Origin: Brevibacterium daeguense
GTDB taxonomy: Bacteria; Actinomycetota; Actinomycetes; Actinomycetales; Brevibacteriaceae
Direction: 5' to 3'
DNA length: 64,000 nt
Assembly (NCBI RefSeq): GCF_021729135.1
Contig: NZ_JAJTWW010000003.1
Location: 124,001 to 188,000 of the forward strand
The notes beneath the pieces are model-generated. The model was not told the origin of the DNA, did not search any database, and saw only the letters and a program-made list of their open reading frames with translations. Numbering within the stretch: the stretch's first letter is position 1; the number at the start of each line of letters is the position of its first letter. This document shows, piece by piece, positions 1 through 13,514 of this stretch. The position numbers and the translations under genes were made by a program.

Positions 1-683
1 GTGCCGGCGGCGATGACCACGCCGTGATCGATGATGGTGACGTGGTCGGCCAGCTGCTGGGCGTCGTCGATGTCGTGGGTCGTGAGCACCACTGCGACGC
101 CGTCAGCGCGCAGCTCCCCGATCACCTCACGGACGACGAGGGATGCCTGCGGGTCCAGTCCGGCAGTCGGCTCGTCGAGGAACACCAGGCGGGGCCGTCC
201 GATCAGTGCGGCCGCCAGTCCGACGCGCTGGCGCTGTCCGCCGGAGAGCCGCCGGATGGTGCGCCGGGAGAAGCCGGTGATCCCGAGGCGCTCGGCGATC
301 TCGCCGACCGGCAGCGGGTCGCGGTACATCCTTGCGAGGTGCTCGAGGGCCTGGAGGGGCCGTGAGGCCATGGGCAGGCCGCCGTCCTGGAGCATCACCC
401 CGGTCACACCCGCCGTGCAGGTGTGATCACTCACCGGGTCGGCGCCGAAGATCCTGACGGTGCCGCGATCGGGTCGCAGCAGCCCGACCGCGCACGCGAT
501 CGTCGTGGACTTCCCGGCCCCGTTGGGGCCGAGGACGGCGTGGACGGTTCCGGGCCGAGCGGAGAGGCTGACATCACGGATCGCCTCGTGCCTGCCGTAG
601 GAGTAGCCGAGCTCGGAGATCTCCAACGGCGGCGCCTGCATCTGCTTCACAGCCCTCGACCGCCCCTCATCACGATCGACCAT
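1..683 (-). CDS. ABC transporter ATP-binding protein (3' end beyond window)
   Basis: This is the ATPase subunit of an ABC exporter, probably of the DrrA/ABC-2 class, which powers a membrane permease that would lie beyond the left edge. The reverse-strand translation shows Walker A GPNGAGKST, the signature LSGGQRQRVG, Walker B LVFLDEPT and the H-loop histidine in TTHD, so it is catalytically complete up to the cut. The gene diverges from sufR. A similar exporter ATPase sits divergent from the suf operon in mycobacteria. The start is uncertain: the ATG at 683 overlaps a TAGAAT -10-like hexamer, so an in-frame GTG at 650 or ATG at 641 is possible. The substrate cannot be inferred. Confidence 0.9.
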   Translation of the reverse strand, partial: MVDRDEGRSRAVKQMQAPPLEISELGYSYGRHEAIRDVSLSARPGTVHAVLGPNGAGKSTTIACAVGLLRPDRGTVRIFGADPVSDHTCTAGVTGVMLQDGGLPMASRPLQALEHLARMYRDPLPVGEIAERLGITGFSRRTIRRLSGGQRQRVGLAAALIGRPRLVFLDEPTAGLDPQASLVVREVIGELRADGVAVVLTTHDIDDAQQLADHVTIIDHGVVIAAG

Positions 684-711
684 TCTAGCCGGGTGCACTC
701 GTGGGAGAGAA

Positions 712-800
712 CTGGCTTAGCCTGGCCTTTCTTTACAACGGAATAAATAAGGACACAATTGTCTTGTATAAGGTCGGGAGCACATGTGTGGGGAGGAGAG
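712..800 (+). promoter_or_regulatory. sufR-suf promoter/operator region
   Basis: This divergent intergenic region holds two perfect 8-bp palindromes, ACAATTGT (755-762) and CACATGTG (781-788), the second just before the sufR ribosome binding site GGAGGAG. A TATAAG -10-like hexamer lies at 767-772. Bases 712-730 match 12 of 19 positions of the DtxR/IdeR iron box, including an uninterrupted TTAGCCT. SufR repressors of actinobacteria bind short inverted repeats in front of their own operon, so the palindromes are candidate operators. The iron-box match is weak, and no binding is shown. Confidence 0.35.
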
Positions 801-803
801 TTC

Positions 804-1541
804 GTGTCAGTCAGACAGGCAGTCGGACAGACTGCAGGACGCGAAGAGGTCCGAACCCGGCAGAAGGTGCTGGCCGCCGTCCTCGACCTCGGACCGGTGA
901 GCGCCTCCGGCGTGGCCAAGGAGATGAAGCTGACCGCGGCTGCGATCCGCCGCCATCTCGACGCACTGGAGGAGGAGGGCCTCATCGAGGTCCGCACTCT
1001 GGCGGGAGTCCGTGCCGGGCGCGGCCGTCCGGCACGGCAGTACGTGGTGACACCGGAGGGCCATTCGGCGATCAGCCACACCTATGACGACCTGGCCGTG
1101 GAGGCCATCGGCTTCGTCGAGCGCCGGGCCGGCCGCGATGCGGTCGCGGACTTCGCCTCCGAGTATGTCTCGGACCTGCGTGCACGGCTGCAGGCGCGAA
1201 TCGACCGCCGGGCGCCGACTGTCGCCGGCAGAGCCCGTGATCTCGCCGGTGCGCTGTCGTCCGAAGGGTTCGCCGCCTCGGCATCGCCGGTGGCGGTCGG
1301 GACTCCGCTGGAGGCCATTCAGCTGTGCCAGGGCCACTGCCCCATTCAGCGGGTGGCCCGCGAATACCCCGAGTTCTGCGAGGCCGAGCTCGACATGTTC
1401 GCCGACTACCTCGGCGTCGATGTGCGCCGCCTGTCGACGCTTGCCAACGACGACCACGTGTGCACGACGCACATTCCGACCTCGGTCCTCAACCGCCCGT
1501 TGATCGACCAGACAGACCGCAACCAAGGAGGCTCAAGGTGA
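804..1541 (+). CDS. sufR: SufR Fe-S sensing transcriptional repressor
   Basis: This 245-residue regulator has an N-terminal winged helix-turn-helix (about residues 15-85) and a C-terminal cluster-binding region. Four cysteines stand at 175, 179, 192 and 220; SufR proteins ligate an Fe-S cluster with cysteines in this area and repress the suf operon when the cluster is present. The GTG at 804 is chosen because GGAGGAG lies 5 nt upstream; a longer in-frame TTG start at 759 would run through the promoter. Its stop overlaps the sufB GTG start (GTGA), so the repressor is the first gene of the operon it should control. Confidence 0.93.
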   Translation: MSVRQAVGQTAGREEVRTRQKVLAAVLDLGPVSASGVAKEMKLTAAAIRRHLDALEEEGLIEVRTLAGVRAGRGRPARQYVVTPEGHSAISHTYDDLAVEAIGFVERRAGRDAVADFASEYVSDLRARLQARIDRRAPTVAGRARDLAGALSSEGFAASASPVAVGTPLEAIQLCQGHCPIQRVAREYPEFCEAELDMFADYLGVDVRRLSTLANDDHVCTTHIPTSVLNRPLIDQTDRNQGGSR

Positions 1542-2974
1542 CAGATATCGCCGAGACCAATCCGATCATTGAGGCCAACCCGGAGCTCAAGGACATCGGA
1601 CAGTACGCCTACGGCTGGCACGACGAGAACGACGCCGGTGCCGGCGCCGTGCGCGGGCTGAGCGAGGACGTGGTGCGGAACATCTCCGCGCTGAAGGAAG
1701 AGCCCGAGTGGATGTTGCAGCGCCGGCTCAAGGCACTGAAGCTGTTCGAGAAGAAGCCGATGCCGAACTGGGGCGCCGACCTCACGGGGATCGACTTCGA
1801 CGACATCAAGTACTTCGTCCGCTCCACCGAGGGACAGGTCCAGTCGTGGGAGGACCTCCCGGAGGACATCAAGAACACCTACGACCGCCTCGGCATCCCG
1901 GAGGCCGAGAAGCAGCGCCTGGTGGCAGGCGTGGCCGCTCAGTACGAGTCCGAGGTCGTCTACCACAAGATCAATGAGGAGCTGGAGCGCCAGGGCGTCA
2001 TCTTCCTCGACACCGACACCGCGCTGCGCGAGCACCCGGAGATCTTCGAGGAGTACTTCGGAACGGTCATCCCGGCAGGCGACAACAAGTTCTCCGCGCT
2101 CAACACCGCGGTCTGGTCCGGCGGCTCGTTCGTCTACGTCCCCAAGGGCGTGCACGTCGAGATCCCGCTCCAGGCCTACTTCCGCATCAACACCGAGAAC
2201 ATGGGCCAGTTCGAGCGCACGCTGATCATCGCCGACGAGGGTTCCTATGTGCACTACGTGGAAGGCTGCACCGCCCCGATCTACAAGTCGGACTCGCTGC
2301 ACTCCGCCGTCGTGGAGATCATCGCCAAGAAGGACGCCCGCGTCCGCTACACGACCATCCAGAACTGGTCGAACAACGTCTACAACCTGGTGACCAAGCG
2401 GGCGATCGCCGAATCGGGCGCCACCATGGAGTGGGTCGACGGCAACATCGGCTCCAAGGTCACCATGAAGTACCCGGCGATCTGGATGACCGGCGAGCAC
2501 GCCCGGGGTGAGACCCTGTCGGTGGCCTTCGCCGGCGCCGGCCAGCACCAGGACACCGGTGCGAAGATGGTCCACGCCGCCCCGAACACCCACTCGTCGA
2601 TCGTGTCGAAGTCGGTGGCCCGCGGCGGCGGCCGCGCCGGATACCGCGGCCTCGTGCACGTCCATCCCGGCGCCAAGGGCTCGTCGAACACCGTGCTGTG
2701 CGACGCGCTGCTGGTCGACAACGTCTCGCGCTCGGACACCTACCCCTACATCGACATCCGTGAGGACGATGTGGCGCTGGGCCACGAGGCGACGGTGTCG
2801 AAGGTGAGCGCCGACCAGCTGTTCTACCTCATGAGTCGCGGGCTCGACGAGAGCGAGGCGATGGCGATGATCGTGCGCGGCTTCATCGAGCCGATCTCGC
2901 GCGAGCTGCCGATGGAATACGCACTCGAGCTCAACCGCCTCATCGAGCTGCAGATGGAAGGCGCGGTGGGCTGA
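1538..2974 (+). CDS. sufB: Fe-S cluster assembly scaffold SufB
   Basis: SufB is the scaffold subunit of the SufBCD complex, on which Fe-S clusters are built. The 478-residue product has the usual length. It keeps the cysteine in VEGCTAP and the late cysteine in VLCDALL, which correspond to the conserved persulfide-transfer and cluster-site cysteines of E. coli SufB. No intein interrupts it, unlike the M. tuberculosis gene. The GTG start overlaps the sufR stop by 4 nt. Open frame upstream of 1538 is only read-through of the sufR region. Confidence 0.96.
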   Translation: MTDIAETNPIIEANPELKDIGQYAYGWHDENDAGAGAVRGLSEDVVRNISALKEEPEWMLQRRLKALKLFEKKPMPNWGADLTGIDFDDIKYFVRSTEGQVQSWEDLPEDIKNTYDRLGIPEAEKQRLVAGVAAQYESEVVYHKINEELERQGVIFLDTDTALREHPEIFEEYFGTVIPAGDNKFSALNTAVWSGGSFVYVPKGVHVEIPLQAYFRINTENMGQFERTLIIADEGSYVHYVEGCTAPIYKSDSLHSAVVEIIAKKDARVRYTTIQNWSNNVYNLVTKRAIAESGATMEWVDGNIGSKVTMKYPAIWMTGEHARGETLSVAFAGAGQHQDTGAKMVHAAPNTHSSIVSKSVARGGGRAGYRGLVHVHPGAKGSSNTVLCDALLVDNVSRSDTYPYIDIREDDVALGHEATVSKVSADQLFYLMSRGLDESEAMAMIVRGFIEPISRELPMEYALELNRLIELQMEGAVG

Positions 2975-3005
2975 GGCCCACCCGCGGATTAGGAGAGACT
3001 TCTAC

Positions 3006-4151
3006 ATGACAGACACATTGCCCAGCGCCGACGTCCAGGTGCCCGTCTCCTCGCGGAGCGAGCGCACCCGCAGCTTCGCCACCGCCGACTTCCCCGAGGT
3101 CAACGGCCGCGAGGAGGAGTGGCGGTTCACTCCCGTCCGGCAGCTCGCCGAGCTGTTCGAGGACCGGAGAGCCGATGGCACCCTCGCCCTCGAGCAGAGA
3201 CTCCCGGAGGCCGTGACCTTCGAGACGATCGACCTTGCCGCCGCCCAGCAGCTGGGGATCCCCGAGCCCGAGGACCGGCTGGCGGCGATCGCTGCGGCGA
3301 ACGCCCCGGGTGTACTCCACTACAGCGTGCCTGCCGAAACCGAGATCGACGACGCGATCGTCATCCATGCCGACGGCACCGACTCGATGGTGCACAGCCA
3401 CATCCTCGTCACCGTGGGCGCGAACGCCCGCGCGACGATCGTCGTCGAGCACGAGGGGCTCGGCAGGCTCTCCGAGCTCGTCTCCGTGATCGTCGGCGAC
3501 GGCGCGCAGCTGACCTTCGTCACGCTGCAGATGTGGGAGGACGGCTCCCAGCACGTCGGCCAGCACGACGCGGTCGTCGGCAGGGATGCGCAGTACAAGC
3601 ACATTGCCATCTCCCTCGGCGGGGACATCGTGCGTCTGAACTCGAACGTCCGGTACGCCGGGCCCGGTGGCGAGGCCATCATGCTCGGCCTCTACTTCGC
3701 CGACGCCGGCCAGCACCTCGAGCACCGCACCTACGTCGACCACAACACCCCGCACGCGATCTCCGACGTGATGTACAAGGGCGCCCTGCAGGGCACCGAC
3801 GCACGCAGCGTGTGGATCGGTGACGTGCTCATCCGCCCCGAGGCGATCGGCATCAACACCTATGAGCTCAACCGGAACCTGGTGCTGACGGAAGGCGCCC
3901 GCGCCGACTCCGTGCCGAACCTGGAGATCGAGACCGGCGACATCGAGGGCGCGGGTCACGCCTCCTCGACCGGCCGCTTCGACGAGGAGCACCTCTTCTA
4001 CCTGATGAGCCGCGGAATCCCCGAGGTCGAGGCCCGACGTCTGGTCGTCCGCGGATTCTTCAACGAGGTCATCCAGCAGATCCGGGTGCCCGAGATCGAG
4101 GAAGTCCTCAACACGAAGATCGAGGAAGAGCTGTCGCGGAGCATGATGTGA
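3006..4151 (+). CDS. sufD: Fe-S cluster assembly protein SufD
   Basis: SufD is the SufB paralogue that completes the SufBC2D scaffold and helps acquire iron. The 381-residue protein ends in the typical SufB/D beta-helix and helical tail. The motif AGHASSTGRFDEE keeps the histidine that matches the essential His360 of E. coli SufD, followed by the conserved LFYLMSRG segment. A ribosome binding site GGAGAG precedes the ATG, 31 nt after sufB. The stop overlaps the next gene by 4 nt. Confidence 0.95.
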   Translation: MTDTLPSADVQVPVSSRSERTRSFATADFPEVNGREEEWRFTPVRQLAELFEDRRADGTLALEQRLPEAVTFETIDLAAAQQLGIPEPEDRLAAIAAANAPGVLHYSVPAETEIDDAIVIHADGTDSMVHSHILVTVGANARATIVVEHEGLGRLSELVSVIVGDGAQLTFVTLQMWEDGSQHVGQHDAVVGRDAQYKHIAISLGGDIVRLNSNVRYAGPGGEAIMLGLYFADAGQHLEHRTYVDHNTPHAISDVMYKGALQGTDARSVWIGDVLIRPEAIGINTYELNRNLVLTEGARADSVPNLEIETGDIEGAGHASSTGRFDEEHLFYLMSRGIPEVEARRLVVRGFFNEVIQQIRVPEIEEVLNTKIEEELSRSMM

Positions 4152-4474
4152 GCATGCTCGAGGCCTGCTCCTCGACCGCCGTCGCACCCGGCGAGGCGAT
4201 CCGCGTCGTGCTCGACAAGCGCGAGGTGTGCATCGCCCGCACCGAGGACGGCACGGTCCACGCCATCGACGATCTGTGCACGCACGGCGAAGTCTCCCTC
4301 GCGGAGGGCGAGGTCTCCGGCTGCTCGATCGAATGCTGGCTGCACGGCTCGGCCTTCGATCTCACCAGCGGCCAGCCGCTGACTCCGCCGGCCTTCGAAC
4401 CGGTCGACGTCTTCGTCTGCGAAGAGCGTGACGGCTCCATCTTCGTCGACACCACCACCAGTCCTGAACAGTGA
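4148..4474 (+). CDS. Rieske [2Fe-2S] ferredoxin of the suf operon
   Basis: This small single-domain Rieske protein (108 residues) resembles the ferredoxin subunits of ring-hydroxylating dioxygenases. Ligands are visible as C44-x-H46 in CTHG and C63-x2-H66 in CWLHG. A Rieske gene between sufD and sufC is a recurrent actinobacterial arrangement. It may supply electrons for cluster assembly or be a client matured on site; its exact role is not established. The GTG start overlaps the sufD stop (GTGA); an ATG at 4154 is an alternative. Confidence 0.88.
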   Translation: MSMLEACSSTAVAPGEAIRVVLDKREVCIARTEDGTVHAIDDLCTHGEVSLAEGEVSGCSIECWLHGSAFDLTSGQPLTPPAFEPVDVFVCEERDGSIFVDTTTSPEQ

Positions 4475-4482
4475 GGAATCCC

Positions 4483-6984
<2,502 letters not shown>

Positions 6985-6988
<4 letters not shown>

Positions 6989-7320
6989 CCGAAGTCATCG
7001 ACAAGCCAAGCAACGCCAGCACCGAAGAGGTGCTGGAGGCTCTGATGGACGTCGTCGACCCCGAGCTGGGGGTCAACATCGTCGATCTGGGCCTGGTCTA
7101 CGGCGTGGCCGTGGAAGAGGACGGCACCGCTGTGATCGAGATGACGCTCACGAGCGCGGCCTGCCCGCTCACCGACGTCATCGAGGACCAGACGGCGCAG
7201 AGCCTGGAGGGCATCGTCCCCGCCTACCGTCTCAACTGGGTGTGGATGCCGCCATGGGGTCCGGAGAAGATCACCGAGGACGGCCGCGAGCAGATGCGGG
7301 CGCTCGGCTTCAACATCTGA
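6985..7320 (+). CDS. sufT: SufT-like MIP18/DUF59 Fe-S maturation protein
   Basis: This 111-residue DUF59 protein belongs to the MIP18/PaaD family, which helps mature Fe-S proteins. The core has the conserved DPELGVNIVDLGLVY segment near residue 25 and a conserved cysteine in SAACPLTD. The ATG at 6985 overlaps the sufU stop (ATGA) and has GCAGGAGG upstream; a longer in-frame start at 6916 inside sufU is rejected. It is the last gene of the operon and is followed by a strong hairpin. Confidence 0.92.
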
Positions 7321-7321
7321 G

Positions 7322-7356
7322 CGCCAACCGCCAACCGCCAACCGCCATCCGCCGAC
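7322..7356. repeat. five tandem copies of a 7-bp unit
   Basis: Just after the sufT stop the heptamer CGCCAAC occurs three times perfectly (7322-7342) and twice with one change (CGCCATC, CGCCGAC). It lies between the stop codon and the terminator hairpin and encodes nothing visible. It is a likely slippage-prone microsatellite. Confidence 0.85.
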
Positions 7357-7381
7357 CGCTGATCCGACCGGTTCGGGGGGG

Positions 7382-7409
7382 AGCAGCCGGGGCCGATGCC
7401 CCGGCTGCT
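7382..7409. terminator. bidirectional hairpin terminator after the suf operon
   Basis: A perfect 12-bp stem (AGCAGCCGGGGC / GCCCCGGCTGCT) closes on a 4-nt loop CGAT. It lies between two convergent genes, sufT and the metallopeptidase, so it can end transcripts from both sides. There is no U-tract, as is usual in actinobacteria. Confidence 0.8.
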
Positions 7410-7434
7410 GCCGTCTGCGGCGTCACCGACTCTC

Positions 7435-8343
7435 TCAGACGCGGGCGACCGAGAAGGTGTCGCATGCGGTCGGCCGCCCATCTCGGTATCCGCGCAGGAA
7501 CCAGGTCATCCGCTGCTCGGACGAGCCGTGGGTGAAGTTCTCGGGAATCACCCGAGTCCCGGCGGTCTCCATGATCGTGTCGTCGCCGATCGCCTCGGCG
7601 GCGGACAGCGCGTCGGAGATGTCCTCGGTGGTCAGCGGCTGCAGGTAGGGCTGTCCCGTGGTCGGATCCGGCACGACGGCCGCATTGGCGGCCCACACGC
7701 CGGCGTAGCAGTCGGCCTGCAGCTCGAGGCGGACGGCGTTCGACTGCGGGCCGGTCTGGCCGTCCCGCGTGCGGGTGATGTGCCCGGTCAGTGTCTGGAT
7801 GTGGTGCCCCCATTCGTGGGCGACGACGTATTCCTCCGGCAGCGGTCCCTGCTCGGCGCCGAACTGCCGCCGGAGCTGCTCGAAGAAGGCGACGTCGAAA
7901 TAGGCGGTCTCGTCCGCCGGGCAGTAGAAGGGCCCCATGTTCGAGTTGCCCAACCCGCACGCCGTCTGCCATTGACCGCTCGTGAGCACGGCGTCCGGTC
8001 GGCGGTAGCCCACGCCGAGCTCCCCGGCGCCCTGCTCCCAGTACTGGTTGAGGCTGTTGACAGTGCCGACCACCCGGCATTCGACGTCGGCGTTGGCATC
8101 CTCGCCGGTCCTGCACTTGCTCGCCAGGTCCTGCCCCTCGGTGCGCTGGTCGACCTGGCCGTACTCGCTGAAGCTCGGCTGCCCGCTCAGCACCTCGGGG
8201 CCGAAGAAGAGCGCCAGCAGCACCATGACCGCCAGGCCCCCCAGACCGCCCCCGATCTTGAGGCCCGGACCGCCGGTTCCGCCGCCCCCGGCCCGCTTGG
8301 TGACCTGGGAGGCATCGAGGTTGGAACCCGGGTTGAATGTCAT
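7435..8343 (-). CDS. membrane-anchored neutral zinc metallopeptidase (YpfJ family)
   Basis: This 302-residue putative metallopeptidase has a glycine-rich N-terminus, one membrane segment (GLAVMVLLALFFGPEVL, about residues 35-52) and an exported catalytic part. The zinc motif HEWGHHIQ (HExxH) and the downstream ELQADCYAG, which carries the glutamate ligand, are both intact, as expected for the DUF-type neutral zinc metallopeptidase family. The substrate is unknown. The ATG at 8343 is supported by a TATGCT -10 hexamer (8350-8355) ending 6 nt before it, which implies a leaderless transcript. Open frame upstream of 8343 overlaps the divergent RNase H gene and is rejected. Confidence 0.85.
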   Translation of the reverse strand: MTFNPGSNLDASQVTKRAGGGGTGGPGLKIGGGLGGLAVMVLLALFFGPEVLSGQPSFSEYGQVDQRTEGQDLASKCRTGEDANADVECRVVGTVNSLNQYWEQGAGELGVGYRRPDAVLTSGQWQTACGLGNSNMGPFYCPADETAYFDVAFFEQLRRQFGAEQGPLPEEYVVAHEWGHHIQTLTGHITRTRDGQTGPQSNAVRLELQADCYAGVWAANAAVVPDPTTGQPYLQPLTTEDISDALSAAEAIGDDTIMETAGTRVIPENFTHGSSEQRMTWFLRGYRDGRPTACDTFSVARV

Positions 8344-8419
8344 GGGAATAGCATAGGGTGGTCCGGGCGTCCGATAACGCGGACAGCTCCCTCTCATCCT
8401 CCTCCGGAAAGGACTCTGC

Positions 8420-9198
8420 GTGACGACGACGGCCGCTGTGGACGGTTCGGCTCTGGGCAACCCGGGACCGGCCGGCTGGGCCTGGTACATCGACGAATCC
8501 AACTGGGACGCCGGTGGGTGGCCCTCGTCGACGAACAATCGCGGAGAGCTGCAGGCGGTGATCGAGCTGCTGCGCGCCACCGCCGGCACCGATGAGAGCC
8601 TGCACATCCTGTGCGACAGCAAGTACGTCATCAACTCGGTGACCAAATGGATGCCGGTGTGGAAGCTCAAGGGCTGGAAGAAGGCCAACGGCAAGGACGT
8701 GCTCAACCGCGACCTGATGCAGGACCTCGACGAGGCCCTGCAGGGGCGCACCGTGAAGTTCGAATGGGTCAAGGGCCACAGCAACCACCGACTCAACGAT
8801 GCGGCCGACCAGCGCGCCCGTGCCGCCGCCGAGGCGTTCCGCACCGGAGGTTCGGTCCCGGCCGGTCCCGGCCGGGTCGGCTCAGGCAGCGCTTCCGTCG
8901 CGGCCGGCTCTCCTGATTCGGCCGCCTCTCCTGACGGGGCCGCCTCGGCGGGGGAGGCAGGATTCGTCTCGGCAGGTGCGCCTGCGGAGGCAGCTGCGCG
9001 CGCCTCGGCGACGGCGGTTGAGGTCGCGGCTGCTGACGCGGCCTGGGAGGCGGAGCGAGGCCCGGTCGTGGTCTCGTGCCCGCTGCGGGCGGACCTCGCC
9101 GATGACATCGTGCGGCGTGCTCAGGCAGGCGGCCGCACACCCCAGGAGGAGCTCGCCGAGCTCATCGTCCTGGGCCACGAACAGAAGTACGGAGAATC

Positions 9199-9202
<4 letters not shown>
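8420..9202 (+). CDS. rnhA: ribonuclease HI with C-terminal extension
   Basis: RNase HI degrades RNA in RNA-DNA hybrids. The first 140 residues form the catalytic domain, with acidic residues in VDGSALGNPG, NRGELQAV, LCDSKYV and LNDAADQ. An alanine/glycine/serine-rich linker (about 145-205) leads to a short C-terminal segment (CPLRADLADDIVRRA...) that could be a small helical module; it is not the N-terminal HBD found in other RNases H. GGAAAGGA precedes the GTG start. The stop overlaps the ABC-F gene by 4 nt. Confidence 0.9.
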
Positions 9203-10797
<1,595 letters not shown>

Positions 10798-10872
10798 GGC
10801 GCAGCCGCCGCTCGACCTGAAGCCCAGGCACGGGGACCTGCAACCCAGCCGCGGGTCGTCGCGCCGTGAGCC

Positions 10873-11823
10873 TCACCAGCCCTGCGCGTCGAGCAGTGAG
10901 TCCTCGAGCTCCTCTTCGGTCGGCTTCCGGCGGCGGCTGGGCCGAGCCGTCGGCCCTGTGCCGTAGCGGGAGGCGGTCGAGCCGGTCCGCGCGGCCGTCT
11001 TCCCGCCCTGCTTGAGCACATCCTTGTCGACGACGACGTATTCGACCGGCTCCGGCCGGGTGCCCTGCTCGCGGGCGGCTTGGGCGTCATAGGCCTTCTT
11101 CTCGCGGCGCGCGGCGTAGACCACGCCGCCGAGGATCATGATGCCGAAGACGATCCACTGGAAGGTGTACGAGAGGTGGGACCCGGGGTCGGTGCTCGGC
11201 GGGAGGATCGCCGTGATCTCCTCGGCCGCCTCTGGATCCTCCGCGGCCAGCTGGCCGTAGACCTCGGTGAACGGCTGCTCCATGCCGGGGATGACGGCCG
11301 GGTCGATCGCACGGATGAGGCCGGGCGGATTGTCGTCGCCGCTGCCGTCCTGCTTGGGCCGCAGCCACATCTCGACGGTCGTCCTGCCGGGCGGCGGGGA
11401 GGGGATCGCCGAGGCGCCGGGCACCGTGCCGGTGTCGGACGTGGGGATCCAGCCCCGCGCAACGGCGATGGTGGCGCCGGAATCGGTGACGAAGGGCACC
11501 ACGACATAGAATCCGGCTTGGTCACGCTGGGTGCGGTTGCGCGCCAGGACGGTCGCGTCCTCATCGTAGGAGCCCGTCATGCTCACGCGAGTCCACTCGC
11601 TGTCGGCGTCGAGCTCGTCGGTCGGTGAGTCCAGCACGCTGTCCAGCGGCTGCACGTCGCCGTAGTAGTTGGTCTCGATGCGCTCGATCTCCGCATTCCG
11701 CTGCGCCCGACGCCGGTCCTGCCAGTCGGCGAGGAGCAGGCAGACGGCGGTGGCCAGGATCGCCAGCGCGATGTAGCGCAGCCAGCGCGCCGAGAAGATG
11801 AAGCGGTATCCGCCGCCGGCCAT
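10873..11823 (-). CDS. SURF1-family cytochrome oxidase assembly protein
   Basis: SURF1 proteins help insert heme into cytochrome c oxidase. The 316-residue product has the family topology: a transmembrane helix near residues 12-32 (WLRYIALAILATAVCLLLADWQ without charge), an extracytoplasmic domain with the conserved ARGWIP motif, and a second helix near 225-245, followed by a basic cytoplasmic tail. The ATG at 11823 has GGAAGGAG upstream and overlaps the stop of the preceding small gene (TGATG). Confidence 0.85.
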   Translation of the reverse strand: MAGGGYRFIFSARWLRYIALAILATAVCLLLADWQDRRRAQRNAEIERIETNYYGDVQPLDSVLDSPTDELDADSEWTRVSMTGSYDEDATVLARNRTQRDQAGFYVVVPFVTDSGATIAVARGWIPTSDTGTVPGASAIPSPPPGRTTVEMWLRPKQDGSGDDNPPGLIRAIDPAVIPGMEQPFTEVYGQLAAEDPEAAEEITAILPPSTDPGSHLSYTFQWIVFGIMILGGVVYAARREKKAYDAQAAREQGTRPEPVEYVVVDKDVLKQGGKTAARTGSTASRYGTGPTARPSRRRKPTEEELEDSLLDAQGW

Positions 11824-12032
11824 CAGCCTGCTCCTTCCGGGATCTCCGCCACGGCCACGTCGTCCTTGAGGAAGCCGCGCAGCGCGAGGTACTCGTGGAG
11901 GTAGCTGCGGTGGTCCGGACATGCCAGCCAGACTTTGCGACGTTCCGGCCGGTGGATTCGGGGATTGTTCCACAGCAGGGCGAATTCAGCTGCCCGAGCA
12001 CAGTCCCGAGCAGAGCACACCATGTCAGCCAT
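11823..12032 (-). CDS. small conserved actinobacterial protein
   Basis: This 69-residue protein has a cysteine pair near the N-terminus (CSARDC) and a third cysteine with histidines later (WLACPDHRSYLHEYL), which suggests a small zinc-binding fold. I recall similar short proteins between DUF3099 and SURF1 genes in other actinobacteria, but I do not know a function. AAAGGAAG precedes the ATG at 12032. The start overlaps the end of the DUF3099 gene by 8 nt and the stop overlaps SURF1 by 1 nt, so the three genes form one coupled unit. Confidence 0.75.
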   Translation of the reverse strand: MADMVCSARDCARAAEFALLWNNPRIHRPERRKVWLACPDHRSYLHEYLALRGFLKDDVAVAEIPEGAG

Positions 12033-12603
12033 TCTTCCTTTCGCCATCGGCATCGAGCTCGCCGATGATGATCTCCGGCCCCTCGCCGTCAGGGCCATTG
12101 TCCTCCCTGCCCGATCCACGGGCAGAATCCAGGTCGGGTTCGATGATCTCCTCGTCGGCTCCGCTGTCGGCCCCGTCGGCTTCGCTGCCAGTCGCCGAGT
12201 CCCGGGGGTTCGAGGCGCCTGTGGCCCTTCCCGAGGTGTCTGCGGCTGTTCCCGAGGCATCGCCGGCAGCTGCTCCCGAGGGGCCTGCCGCGGCCGCCGG
12301 GGCACCGGGATCCGCAGATCGCCCGGGTCCGAGAGCGATGTTCGGCGCGTGCTCGATCACCGACGTCTCATCCGGTGGGCCGTGCTCCTTGCCGGCGTTG
12401 GCGATCAGCACCGCCACCCACGGCAACACGATCGCCCCGATCGCGAACCCCCAGCGCCACGGACTCGGAGTGATCACTGCGAGCACGAAGCAGGCCATCC
12501 TGATCGACATCGACACGAGGTACCGGACGGTCCTGTCGTGGACATCCTGCGCATGGGACATCCCGGCTTCGGTGATGTTCCTGACTGCGTGCTTCCTCGA
12601 CAT
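12025..12603 (-). CDS. DUF3099 membrane protein
   Basis: This 192-residue protein carries the actinobacterial DUF3099 core: the motif DRTVRYLVSMSIRMACF followed by two membrane helices (about residues 30-47 and 50-70). The rest is a long, alanine/glycine- and acid-rich cytoplasmic tail without recognisable fold. Function is unknown. GGAAGG lies just upstream of the ATG. The gene leads the SURF1 unit and diverges from fabG. Confidence 0.85.
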   Translation of the reverse strand: MSRKHAVRNITEAGMSHAQDVHDRTVRYLVSMSIRMACFVLAVITPSPWRWGFAIGAIVLPWVAVLIANAGKEHGPPDETSVIEHAPNIALGPGRSADPGAPAAAAGPSGAAAGDASGTAADTSGRATGASNPRDSATGSEADGADSGADEEIIEPDLDSARGSGREDNGPDGEGPEIIIGELDADGERKNG

Positions 12604-12764
12604 GACCTTCCAGCGCTCGTGCTCCCGGCTACAAAAGCATACTCCCCATTTGTGAGCGGTATACCCATCGGCTCCGCGCGTGGGTTAGGTTGGGAAAAGC
12701 TGTCCGCCGATGCTCGGCATCGTCGCCCGCCGATCACCATCTTCCACCTGCAGAGGAGTCGTCA

Positions 12765-13475
12765 GTGCCGGATTCACGCGTAGTGCTCATCACCGGAGGG
12801 AACCGGGGGATCGGCCGCAAGATCGCCGAGGAGTTCCTGGCGAACGGGGACCGCGTCGCCGTGACATCCCGCAACGGTGACGCCCCGGAGGGAGCGCTGG
12901 CGGTGTCCGCCGATGTCACCGACTCCGACTCGGTCGACGCCGCCTTCACTGAGATCGAGGAGAAGCTCGGTCCCGTCGAGGTGATCGTCGCCAACGCCGG
13001 CATCACGAGGGACAATCTGCTGATGCGCATGAGCGAGGACGACTTCTCCGATGTCATCGACACGAACCTCGGGGGCGCCTTCCGCACCGTGAGGCGGGGC
13101 ATCACCTCGATGATCCGCGCGAAGAAGGGCCGCATCGTCCTGATCTCCTCGGTCTCGGGCCTCTACGGGGTGCCCGGCCAGGCGAACTACTCGTCGTCGA
13201 AGGCGGGACTGGTCGGCCTGGCCCGGTCCATCACCCGCGAGCTCGGTTCCCGCGGGATCACCGCCAATGTCGTGGCCCCCGGCTACGTCCGCACCGAGAT
13301 GACCGACGCCCTGCCGGAGAAGCAGCAGCAGGACTACCAGGCGGCGATCCCGGCGAAGCGGTTCGCCGAGCCCGAGGAGGTCGCCCGCGTCGTCCGCTGG
13401 ATCGCCTCGGACGAGGCCGCCTACATCTCCGGGGCCGTCATCCCCGTCGACGGCGGCCTCGGCATGGGACACTGA
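12765..13475 (+). CDS. fabG: 3-oxoacyl-ACP reductase FabG (MabA-like)
   Basis: This NADPH-dependent short-chain reductase (236 residues) performs the first reduction of fatty acid elongation. The cofactor loop GGNRGIG is near residue 11, NAG follows near 80, and the catalytic Ser-Tyr-Lys set is visible as SSVSGLYG and YSSSK. Conserved PGYVRTEM and DGGLGMGH follow. The GTG at 12765, with GAGGAG upstream, fits the known N-terminus; a longer in-frame start at 12690 would cover the promoter. It lies 39 nt before inhA, the MabA-InhA pairing of mycobacteria. Confidence 0.93.
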   Translation: MPDSRVVLITGGNRGIGRKIAEEFLANGDRVAVTSRNGDAPEGALAVSADVTDSDSVDAAFTEIEEKLGPVEVIVANAGITRDNLLMRMSEDDFSDVIDTNLGGAFRTVRRGITSMIRAKKGRIVLISSVSGLYGVPGQANYSSSKAGLVGLARSITRELGSRGITANVVAPGYVRTEMTDALPEKQQQDYQAAIPAKRFAEPEEVARVVRWIASDEAAYISGAVIPVDGGLGMGH

Positions 13476-13514
13476 GACCGGACTTCCACGTCATTCAACT
13501 GAGAGGAATCAAAC

